DNA from: Methyloversatilis discipulorum
GTDB taxonomy: Bacteria > Pseudomonadota > Gammaproteobacteria > Burkholderiales > Rhodocyclaceae
Length of the DNA: 64,000 bases
Assembly: GCF_000385375.1 (NCBI RefSeq)
Contig: NZ_ARVV01000001.1
Location: 3,224,001 to 3,288,000 of the forward strand
Direction: 5' to 3'
Shown here: piece after piece, positions 57,194 through 64,000 of the stretch
How positions within the stretch are numbered: the stretch's first letter is position 1
How the letters are laid out: the number at the start of each line of letters is the position of its first letter
The notes under the pieces: generated by a model
Told to the model about the DNA's origin: nothing
Database searches by the model: none
What the model saw: the letters and a program-made list of their open reading frames with translations, nothing else
Made by a program: the position numbers and the translations under genes

Positions 57194-59164
57194 ATGCCCG
57201 ACATGAGCGCAGCGCCCGACACGCGAGCTTCAACGGACCGTTCTGTCTGGCAGATCGGTCTGCCCGTGCTGCTCGCCACGCTCGGCGCAACGCTGGCCGT
57301 CTATCTGGTGTGGAACGAGATGGATCGCCGGCACCGCGAGCGCGTCGACGAACGTCTGGCCTTCGAGGCGCGCGACATCACGCAGCAGGTCGAACAACGG
57401 ATGCGCGCCTACCGTCAGGTGCTGCGCGGCGCACGCGCGCTGTTCGACGCGTCGGACGAGGTCACGCACGAGGACTGGAAAACCTATGTCGGCGCACTGT
57501 CGCTGCAGGAGGACTTTCCCGGCATACAGGGCGTCGGCTTCTCCGCCTACGTGAAAGCGGAGGATCTGGACAGCCACATCGCGTCGATGCGCGCCCGCGG
57601 CCAGGCCGATTACAGCATCCGTCCGCCGGGCAAACGCCCGGAGTACAGCAGCATCGTCTATCTCGAACCGCAGGACTGGCGCAATCAGCGCGCCATCTCC
57701 TTCGACATGCTGTCCGAGCCGGTACGCCGCGAGGCGATGCAGCGTGCCCGACTGACCGGCGAAGCGGCGCTGACCGGCAAGGTCAGGCTGATCCAGGAAG
57801 CCGACCGCGACATCCAGACCGGCGTACTGCTCTATCTGCCCGCCTACCGCCGCGGCCTGCCCACCGGCACCGAGACGGAACGCGCGGCGGCGCTCAGCGG
57901 ATGGGTGTACAGCCCCTTCCGCATGCTCGACCTGATGGCCGGCACACTGGGTCGCATGCAACCCTCCTTGCGCCTGCGCATCTACGACGGCAGCTCCGCC
58001 GAACCCGAAGCGCAACTGTTCGACAGCCACCCGACCGATCCGGTCCGCTTCGACGCGCCGACGCATTCCATTTCGCGCGACATCGACGGACGGCGCTGGC
58101 TGCTGGTGTTCGAGCAGCGGCAGGAGGCGGCGGCCGACGTCGATCGCTGGCACACCGAACTGGCGCTGGTCGTGCTGTTCGGCGTACTCGTGGTGGCACT
58201 GACCGCCAGCCTCGGACTGGCCCGCCGCCGGGCCGCTCGGCTGGCCGAGTTGGGCGCTTCGCTGGCGCGCAGCGAAGCGCTGTACTCGACCCTGGTCAAT
58301 CTGTCCGGCGAAAGCATCCTCGCGCTCGACCCACGGGGCCGCATCGAATATGCCAACCCGGGCCTGCACCGGATGCTCAACCTCGACGCGCGCGACGTCA
58401 GCGGCCGCTCGCTCGGCGAACTGGCCTTCGACGGCAACCGGCATGCGCTGCAGTCGATGGCGGACGCACTGCTCGGCGGCGACACCGTGCGCATGGAACT
58501 GACGCTGCAGAGCCGCGACCGCGGCGAAGTCGCCGTGCTCGCCTCCGGCGTGCCGCGCACCGACGGCGCCGGCCGCGTCACCGGCGCCATCATCGTCATG
58601 GCCGACATCAGCGAACGCAAGGCCGACGAGGCGAGGATCGCCTGGCTGGCCACGCACGACAGCCTGACCGGTCTGCCCAACCGCTCGCTGCTGGTGGAGC
58701 GACTGAACCGGACGCTGACGTCAGCGCAGCGCTACCGGCGACGTTTCTGCCTGCTGTTCATCGACCTCGACCACTTCAAGGAGGTGAACGACCGGATGGG
58801 GCATCACGCCGGCGACGAGGTGCTGATCGAAGCGAGCCGTCGCATGCTCGCCTGCCTACGCGCAGCCGATACGCTGGCCCGCCACGGCGGCGACGAATTC
58901 GTCGCCCTGCTGCCGGAAACCGGTTCGATCGAGGCCGCCTGCGCGGTGGCGGAAAAAATACGCTTGCGTCTCGGCGAGCCCTTCACGCTCGAACAGGGGC
59001 AGGCGCAGATCTCCGCCAGCCTGGGCGTCGTGATGTGCCCGGACCACGGCGACGACTTCGACACCCTGGTCGCCCGTGCCGATCAGGCGATGTACGCAGC
59101 AAAGGCAGCCGGACGGAATACCATCGCGGTCTGGACCGCCCCGGACAACAAGGACAAGCAATGA
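57194..59164 (+). CDS. CHASE-PAS-GGDEF diguanylate cyclase
   Basis: A 656-residue protein. TM1 (about 22-40) and TM2 (about 323-343) enclose a CHASE sensor domain (YRQVLRGARALFDASDEVTHEDWKTYV, FPGIQGVGFSAYV). A PAS domain (about 360-475) and a GGDEF domain (about 480-645) follow, with HGGDEF at 565-569 and RAAD inhibitory site at 556-559. The start is MPDM at 57194; ATG 57203 is close by, and the frame is open to 57113. It overlaps the downstream small gene by four bases. Confidence 0.92.
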   Translation: MPDMSAAPDTRASTDRSVWQIGLPVLLATLGATLAVYLVWNEMDRRHRERVDERLAFEARDITQQVEQRMRAYRQVLRGARALFDASDEVTHEDWKTYVGALSLQEDFPGIQGVGFSAYVKAEDLDSHIASMRARGQADYSIRPPGKRPEYSSIVYLEPQDWRNQRAISFDMLSEPVRREAMQRARLTGEAALTGKVRLIQEADRDIQTGVLLYLPAYRRGLPTGTETERAAALSGWVYSPFRMLDLMAGTLGRMQPSLRLRIYDGSSAEPEAQLFDSHPTDPVRFDAPTHSISRDIDGRRWLLVFEQRQEAAADVDRWHTELALVVLFGVLVVALTASLGLARRRAARLAELGASLARSEALYSTLVNLSGESILALDPRGRIEYANPGLHRMLNLDARDVSGRSLGELAFDGNRHALQSMADALLGGDTVRMELTLQSRDRGEVAVLASGVPRTDGAGRVTGAIIVMADISERKADEARIAWLATHDSLTGLPNRSLLVERLNRTLTSAQRYRRRFCLLFIDLDHFKEVNDRMGHHAGDEVLIEASRRMLACLRAADTLARHGGDEFVALLPETGSIEAACAVAEKIRLRLGEPFTLEQGQAQISASLGVVMCPDHGDDFDTLVARADQAMYAAKAAGRNTIAVWTAPDNKDKQ

Positions 59165-59316
59165 TCGGATCGATCGGCCTCATCGTCATCGGCGCACTGC
59201 TGCTGGCTTCCAACCTCAACCTGTTTTCGCTGCGCGAGCTGGCCGAACTGTTCGGCACCTGGTGGCCGGCCCTGCTGATCGCCGCCGGCGTCGCCGGCCT
59301 GATCAAGCGCAAGTAG
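59161..59316 (+). CDS. Small two-helix membrane protein (LiaI/LiaF-TM-like)
   Basis: A 51-residue protein with two hydrophobic segments (IGSIGLIVIGALLLASNLNL and FGTWWPALLIAAGVAGLI) and a WPALLI motif typical of LiaI-LiaF-like TM regions (DUF5668). It overlaps the stop of the GGDEF gene (ATGA), suggesting coupled translation. No function is known for this single-module form. Confidence 0.78.
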   Translation: MIGSIGLIVIGALLLASNLNLFSLRELAELFGTWWPALLIAAGVAGLIKRK

Positions 59317-59391
59317 CGCCGTCCGGCGCCAACCGTTAAAGATTCCACGTTTTCTCCCGATATTCAGGCACTTGCCTCTGGAGTGCCCGAC

Positions 59392-61044
59392 ATGAACGGA
59401 CTGAAAACACTGCGCGGCCGCCTGCTGGCCCTCGGCTTCGTCGCCCTCGCCGGACTGCTGGCCGCCGGCGGCTTCGGCCTGCTCCAGCTCTACCGCCTCG
59501 ACCGCGGCGTCGGCGACGATCTGGCGCGTCTGCAGCGCACGGTCGCCATTGGCCTCGACGTGCAGAACGCGAGCATCGATTTCAAGACCCAGGTGCAGGA
59601 ATGGAAGAACATCCTGATCCGCGGCAACGACGTCGAGCAGTTCCAGCGCTACAGCAAGAGCTTCGGCAAGCATGCGCAGGACGTGTCGTCGCGCCTGCAG
59701 GACATCGCCGGCCGACTGCAGGCGGAAGGATCGCCGCGCGTCGCCGAGGTGAAAGCCCTTGCCGCCGCGCACGCTGCGATGCACGAGCGTTACGTCACCG
59801 CACTGAAGGACTTCGACGCCGCCGATCCCGAATCCGGCAAGAAGGTCGACCGCGCGGTGAAGGGCATAGACCGCAGCGCGACCGAAGCGATGACCGCGCT
59901 GACCCGGCTGATCGAACAGGACGTGAAGGCGCTGGGTGACGACACGCGTGCCCGCACCAGCGCGCTCTACCGCACCGGCCTGATCACGCTGAGCGTCGCC
60001 ATCGCCGTGCTGTCGCTGCTGCTGATCGTCGGCATCGTGCTGACGCTGCGCCGTCTGACCACCAGTCTTTCGTCGCTGCAGGGCGCGCTGGGGCAGGCAC
60101 GGGCGCGGATGGACCTTACCGTACGCGCGCCCGACAGCCGTGGCGACGAGCTGTCGGCGGCCGGCGCGTCGATCAATGCGCTGTTCGCCGAGCTGCAATC
60201 AACCCTGAAATCGATGCGCGACAACGCGCAGCAGGTCGCCAGCCACTCCTCGTCGCTGCACGGCTCGGTCGACACGCTGGCCGACGCCGTCGCACAGCAG
60301 AACGATTCGACCTCGAGCATGGCCGCGGCGGCCGAACAGCTCGCCGTCAGCGTTGCCCACGTCAGCGAAAGCGCCGGTCACGCGCGCGACGTGTCGCGCA
60401 GTTCGCTCGAGCGCGCCGACTTCGGCGGCAACGTGATCGAGACCACCGCGTCGTCGATGCGCGACGCCGCGGTAGACGTACAGGCGGCCGCCGGCGGCAT
60501 GGAAGAACTGAGCCGCCAGGTGGAACAGATCGGCGAGATCGCCGGCACCATCAAGGGTATCGCCGACCAGACCAATCTGCTGGCGCTCAATGCCGCAATC
60601 GAGGCGGCACGCGCCGGCGAACAGGGCCGCGGTTTTGCGGTGGTGGCCGACGAGGTGCGCAAACTGGCCGAGCGCACGACCGAAGCGACCAAACAGATCG
60701 ACAGCGTGGTCGGCAACGTGCAGTCGGTGACCGAACAGACGCGTACCAGCATGCAGGAACTGGTGTCGCAGTTCGATCAGATCGGCAGTTCGACGCAGCA
60801 GGCAGCGCAGGCGATGGACGACATCAAGAGCGAATCGCGCAACGCGGTTGGCGCCACCGACGAGATTTCACGTGCGCTGCGCGAACAGACCAGCGCCAGT
60901 GAGAGCATCGCGCAGCAGGTCGAGCGCATCGCCGGCATGAGCGAGCACAACAGCGCGGCCGTGCGTCAGGTCAGCCACGCGGCCGACGCGATGAACGCGC
61001 TGTCGCAGTCGATGCGGCAGCGGCTGGAAACCTTCGTCGTCTGA
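59392..61044 (+). CDS. Methyl-accepting chemotaxis protein
   Basis: A 550-residue chemoreceptor. TM1 (about 8-30) and TM2 (about 196-218) enclose a four-helix-bundle periplasmic sensor of about 165 residues. HAMP (about 215-275) and a signalling domain follow, with the highly conserved tip [55 protein letters not shown] lies ahead of ATG 59392. It probably signals to CheA; the ligand is unknown. No other che genes are in the window. Confidence 0.93.
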   Translation: MNGLKTLRGRLLALGFVALAGLLAAGGFGLLQLYRLDRGVGDDLARLQRTVAIGLDVQNASIDFKTQVQEWKNILIRGNDVEQFQRYSKSFGKHAQDVSSRLQDIAGRLQAEGSPRVAEVKALAAAHAAMHERYVTALKDFDAADPESGKKVDRAVKGIDRSATEAMTALTRLIEQDVKALGDDTRARTSALYRTGLITLSVAIAVLSLLLIVGIVLTLRRLTTSLSSLQGALGQARARMDLTVRAPDSRGDELSAAGASINALFAELQSTLKSMRDNAQQVASHSSSLHGSVDTLADAVAQQNDSTSSMAAAAEQLAVSVAHVSESAGHARDVSRSSLERADFGGNVIETTASSMRDAAVDVQAAAGGMEELSRQVEQIGEIAGTIKGIADQTNLLALNAAIEAARAGEQGRGFAVVADEVRKLAERTTEATKQIDSVVGNVQSVTEQTRTSMQELVSQFDQIGSSTQQAAQAMDDIKSESRNAVGATDEISRALREQTSASESIAQQVERIAGMSEHNSAAVRQVSHAADAMNALSQSMRQRLETFVV

Positions 61045-61055
61045 TCCGGCGACAC

Positions 61056-61073
61056 GGCCCGCTCGCGCGGGCC
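61056..61073. terminator. Bidirectional hairpin between chemoreceptor and manC
   Basis: GGCCCGC, loop TCGC, GCGGGCC, seven-pair stem extended by one C-G pair. It lacks a T run, so termination would be weak or factor-assisted. It lies in a 36-base gap between convergent genes. Confidence 0.45.
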
Positions 61074-61080
61074 GGCGCCC

Positions 61081-62514
61081 TCACTTGCGACCGTAGGTGT
61101 CCTCGAAGCGGACGATATCGTCCTCGCCCAGATAGCTGCCGGACTGCACCTCGATCATTTCCAGCGGCAGCTTGCCCGGGTTCTCCAGCCGGTGCGTGGT
61201 GCCCAGCGGAATGTAGGTGGACTGGTTCTCCGACAGCAGCAGCACGTTGTCGCCGCAGGTCACGCGCGCGGTGCCGCTCACGACGATCCAGTGTTCGGCG
61301 CGGTGGTGGTGCATCTGCAGCGACAGCGAAGCGCCCGGATTGACGACGATGCGCTTGACCTGGAAGCGCGGGCCGGCGTCGATCGAATCGTAATAGCCCC
61401 ACGGGCGATACACCTTGCGGTGGTTTTCCGCCTCAGGGCGCTTCCTCGCCTTCAGCTCGGTCACGATGCGCTTGACGTCCTGCGTGCGGTCCTTGGCCGC
61501 CACCATGACCGCGTCACTGGTTTCGACCACGACCACGTCCTTCAGGCCGAGGCAGCTCACCATGCGGGTTTCGGCGAACACCAGACTGTCCGAGGTGTCC
61601 TGCAGCAGCACGTCGCCGCGCGCCACATTGCCGTCGGCGTCCTTGTCGGCCACCTGCCACAGCGCATCCCACGCACCGACGTCGGACCAGCCGGCATCCA
61701 GCGGCACCACCACCGCCGGCGCCACACGCGGTTCGCCGGCGGCCAGCGGTTCCATGATGGCGTAGTCGATCGAATCGGACGGGCAGGCGGCGAAGGCGGC
61801 CTTGTCGACACGGTAGAAGTCGCGATCGGCGGCGCCGCCCTCGTAGGCGGCGCGGCTGGCCGCCTCGATGTCCGGACGGAAACGCTTCAGCAGATCGAGC
61901 GCCACGCCGGCCTTCATCATGAAGATGCCGGCGTTCCACAGATAGTTGCCGCTTTCCAGGTAGGACTGCGCGGTCGGCGCGTCCGGCTTCTCGACGAAGC
62001 GGTCCAGCGTGCGCGCCGGGCTGCCGGCCAGTGCGGCACCGACCTTGATATAGCCATAGCCCGTCTCCGGGCGGTCCGGCGTGATGCCGAAGGTGACCAC
62101 CGCGCCCTGCTCCGCCTGCGCCGCGCCGATGGCCACCGCATCGCGGAAGGCCGGGGTGTCGCGGATCACGTGGTCGGACGGCATCACCAGCAGCACGGTG
62201 TCGGGGCCGGCTGCGGCCAGCGCGGCAAGTGCCAGCGCCGGCGCGGTATTGCGGCCAACCGGTTCGAGCAGCAGCGCGGCCGGATGCACGCCGATCTGAC
62301 GCAGCTGTTCGGCCGTCAGGAAGCGGTATTCCTCGTTGCAGACGACCAGCGGCGGCGCCAGTTCGATGCCGGGTGCGCCAGCGCGCAGCGCAGTGTCCTG
62401 CAGCAGCGTGTTGTCACCATCGAGCGGCAGCAGCTGTTTCGGATAGCGTTCGCGCGAAAGGGGCCACAGGCGGGTGCCGGAACCGCCGCACAGGATGACG
62501 GGCTGCAGGGACAT
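61081..62514 (-). CDS. manC: Mannose-1-phosphate guanylyltransferase / mannose-6-phosphate isomerase
   Basis: A 477-residue bifunctional enzyme. The N-terminal nucleotidyltransferase has GGSGTRLWPLSRERYPKQLLPL and FVEKPDAPTAQSYL. The C-terminal cupin isomerase domain (about 355-470) has VNPGASLSLQMHHHRAEHWIVVSGTA. The product GDP-mannose feeds exopolysaccharide and LPS. Names in use are manC, cpsB, algA, xanB. No other polysaccharide gene is adjacent. Confidence 0.94.
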   Translation of the reverse strand: MSLQPVILCGGSGTRLWPLSRERYPKQLLPLDGDNTLLQDTALRAGAPGIELAPPLVVCNEEYRFLTAEQLRQIGVHPAALLLEPVGRNTAPALALAALAAAGPDTVLLVMPSDHVIRDTPAFRDAVAIGAAQAEQGAVVTFGITPDRPETGYGYIKVGAALAGSPARTLDRFVEKPDAPTAQSYLESGNYLWNAGIFMMKAGVALDLLKRFRPDIEAASRAAYEGGAADRDFYRVDKAAFAACPSDSIDYAIMEPLAAGEPRVAPAVVVPLDAGWSDVGAWDALWQVADKDADGNVARGDVLLQDTSDSLVFAETRMVSCLGLKDVVVVETSDAVMVAAKDRTQDVKRIVTELKARKRPEAENHRKVYRPWGYYDSIDAGPRFQVKRIVVNPGASLSLQMHHHRAEHWIVVSGTARVTCGDNVLLLSENQSTYIPLGTTHRLENPGKLPLEMIEVQSGSYLGEDDIVRFEDTYGRK

Positions 62515-62611
62515 GACGGAAACCTGAAAGGATGTCGGAAGCGCCCGAGTTTAAGCGACGCCTGCGCGCCGTCTGCGATAAATCCGTTACAGCCGGTGTG
62601 CAGGCCGCAGT

Positions 62612-63757
62612 TCAGGCGAGCCAGCGCTCCATCTGGTGCACCGGCGCGTTGCGCAGCAGATGGAGCTGCGGATTGTCGCGCTGTGCGCTCTGGCCGGATT
62701 CGATCACCCTGACCGGCTCGCGCTCCAGTATGCACAGCCGGCGGCTGATGCAGTCGGCGCGCCACTGCGCATTGGCGGTCCGGCCGCGCTCCTCGACCGC
62801 GATCCGGGTCAGCGCGAACTCGTCCTGCGGGTTCTCCCGCTCGATGCGCCGGCGGATGGCGGCGTGCGCCTTGTCCAGACTGCCCTGCTGCACGCACAGG
62901 TCGTACAGCGCGGCCAGGCAGCGGAAATTGCGTATCGGTATCGGCCGCACGCCTTTAAGCCAGGCCAGCGCGACGACCAGCTTGCGACCGTAGGTGTCGT
63001 AGGCGTAGCGCAGCCATTCGGCGCGGAACACCGGCTGCCGGCCGACTGCCTGCAGCGCCTTCGTCCACGCCGGATCGAAAGCGGCCTTGCGCGGACCGCG
63101 GCTCAGTGCATCGGCCCAGCGCACCTGCGCCGCGCGCGACGGCAGGCGCAGCATGCGCTGCCATTCGTCCCACAGCGCGCCGAAGCAGGCGCGCAGCGTC
63201 GCCTCGTCGCGCGCCGCGAAGCGGCGGAACAGCTCCTGCAGCGTGCCGGTGCCCAGATTGACCTGCAGCGGCCCGAAGGACAGACCGGCGCCGTCGAAAT
63301 TGCCGGTCACCTGCAGATAGGGATCGCCGCTGGTTTCGAATGCCGCCGTCACCGCGATGGCGAGGTCGAGCGCGCGCTCGGCGGACAGCGCTGGCAGCTT
63401 GGACGGGTCGTGCATCTCGACATAGACCTGCTCGCCGCGCGGTTCGACTCGCGCCAGCCAGCCGTCGCGCGCGACACGGCGGGCGGCGTCGGCCAGTGCG
63501 GCCGGATCGGCCGCTTTCAGCCAGACGAAGCGCCCCTCGATCCCTGCGCCCAGACCACCGCGCGGCACAACGCCGGCAATGCTGACGCCCGTCCCGAGCT
63601 CTTCGCGTACCCGTTGCACCGCTGCCAGCAGCTCGCGATGCACGCGCACCGTACCGTCGGCGCGCGCGTATTCTGACAGCTGGAAGTTGGGCGTGACGCG
63701 GGCGCGCGCCGGGCCGCCGATCAGGTAGTCGTCCGCGTACTTCAGTCCGCTGGCCAT
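62612..63757 (-). CDS. Two-domain muralytic-like protein (M15-like plus lysozyme-like)
   Basis: A 381-residue protein with no signal peptide. Residues about 20-115 resemble peptidase M15_3 (NFQLSEYARADGTVRVHRELLAAVQRVREEL, ending VYVEMHD), but the upstream His/Asp zinc-ligand motif is not visible, so this part may only bind. Residues about 130-200 carry FETSGDPYLQVTGNFDGAGLSFGPLQVNLGTGTLQELFRRF, a pattern of lysozyme-like muramidases with a likely catalytic Glu in FETS. The C-terminal third is basic and unassigned. Such proteins occur as phage endolysins or secretion-system effectors. Confidence 0.7.
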   Translation of the reverse strand: MASGLKYADDYLIGGPARARVTPNFQLSEYARADGTVRVHRELLAAVQRVREELGTGVSIAGVVPRGGLGAGIEGRFVWLKAADPAALADAARRVARDGWLARVEPRGEQVYVEMHDPSKLPALSAERALDLAIAVTAAFETSGDPYLQVTGNFDGAGLSFGPLQVNLGTGTLQELFRRFAARDEATLRACFGALWDEWQRMLRLPSRAAQVRWADALSRGPRKAAFDPAWTKALQAVGRQPVFRAEWLRYAYDTYGRKLVVALAWLKGVRPIPIRNFRCLAALYDLCVQQGSLDKAHAAIRRRIERENPQDEFALTRIAVEERGRTANAQWRADCISRRLCILEREPVRVIESGQSAQRDNPQLHLLRNAPVHQMERWLA

Positions 63758-63777
63758 GTGTCCTCCTTGAGTCCCGG

Positions 63778-64000
63778 TCAGGCGCCGAGCGCCTCACGCA
63801 CCTTTTTCAGGCCGCTACGCAGCACGCCCAGGTCGATCAGGAAATCGACCTGATCGAGCACCGACGCGCGTTCTCTTGCGCTGCCGCCGCGGCCGAAGGC
63901 GGCGCGATAGGCGCCGACGATGCTCGCCTGTTCGGCGGCAGCCAGTCGCCCGTCGAGCAAGGCGCACAGCAGTTCGCAGTCGCCGACCACGGCCGTACTC
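63778..64000 (-). CDS. Unidentified protein, 5' end outside window (partial)
   Basis: At least 73 residues, open to the right edge. The visible part, VVGDCELLCALLDGRLAAAEQ and VLDQVDFLIDLGVLRSGLKKVREALGA, is helical without recognised motifs. It ends 20 bases before the muralytic-like gene and is probably its operon partner. GTG 63990 could be a start, making it a 70-residue protein. Confidence 0.5.
   Translation of the reverse strand, partial: STAVVGDCELLCALLDGRLAAAEQASIVGAYRAAFGRGGSARERASVLDQVDFLIDLGVLRSGLKKVREALGA

Overview
The window looks like a contiguous chromosomal segment of a GC-rich betaproteobacterium, probably of the Rhodocyclales/Methyloversatilis type. This placement is inferred from gene content, not from an alignment. 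Pointers are the gene order K+/H+ antiporter <> kdsD-kdsC-lptC-lptA, a birA-coaX-SPOR-coaE-zapD-yacG run, glnA-(DUF4124)-ntrB-ntrC with a sigma-54 promoter, a PEP-CTERM protein, a pqqA gene (PQQ precursor peptide) and many cyclic-di-GMP proteins. No rRNA, tRNA, CRISPR array, intact insertion sequence or prophage was seen.

Layout. 1-2.5 kb: DUF3597 protein, then a tightly overlapping GFA / VOC / peroxiredoxin / DUF1499 unit. 2.5-7.2 kb: membrane histidine kinase, a lone prepilin-like protein and a CPA2 K+/H+ antiporter. 7.3-10 kb: KDO/LPS-transport operon kdsD-kdsC-lptC-lptA. 10.1-10.4 kb: a solitary pqqA with its own terminator, and a perfect 19-bp inverted repeat. 10.4-15.6 kb: HD-GYP response regulator convergent with a 1340-residue hybrid kinase. 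15.8-20.2 kb: persulfide-dioxygenase-like hydrolase, SulP transporter, ankyrin protein, TonB-like protein. 20.3-24.2 kb: cofactor/cell-division operon. 24.3-29.2 kb: nitrogen regulation (ntrC, ntrB, glnA). 29.2-33.2 kb: rhodanese, nadA, and a YbhP-ClsB phospholipid unit. 33.3-36 kb: two-component system flanked by two PepSY proteins. 36-37.6 kb: a frameshifted methylmalonate-semialdehyde dehydrogenase. 37.6-43.1 kb: GGDEF-EAL protein, histidine phosphatase, cytochrome P460-like lipoprotein, EamA transporter, SnoaL-like protein and MarR regulator. 43.2-47.6 kb: a Fur-box-preceded siderophore receptor operon. 47.7-51.3 kb: DUF4126, DUF3149, zinc-ribbon protein and an RlhA-like U32 protein. 51.3-61 kb: three diguanylate cyclases, a PEP-CTERM metalloprotease, ettA and a chemoreceptor. 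61-64 kb: manC and an unusual muralytic-looking protein with a partial upstream neighbour.

How it fits together. The genes describe a free-living, surface-responsive Gram-negative cell. It has LPS synthesis and transport, sugar-nucleotide supply (manC), cyclic-di-GMP signalling (four GGDEF proteins, all with an RxxD inhibitory site, and one HD-GYP protein), NtrBC nitrogen control, iron uptake, and a link to PQQ-dependent metabolism. The most notable points are the orphan pqqA, the glnA control region whose spacing matches enterobacterial glnAp2, the frameshift just before the catalytic cysteine of the dehydrogenase, the PepSY-regulator-kinase-PepSY arrangement, and the signal-less two-domain wall-hydrolase-like protein at the right edge.
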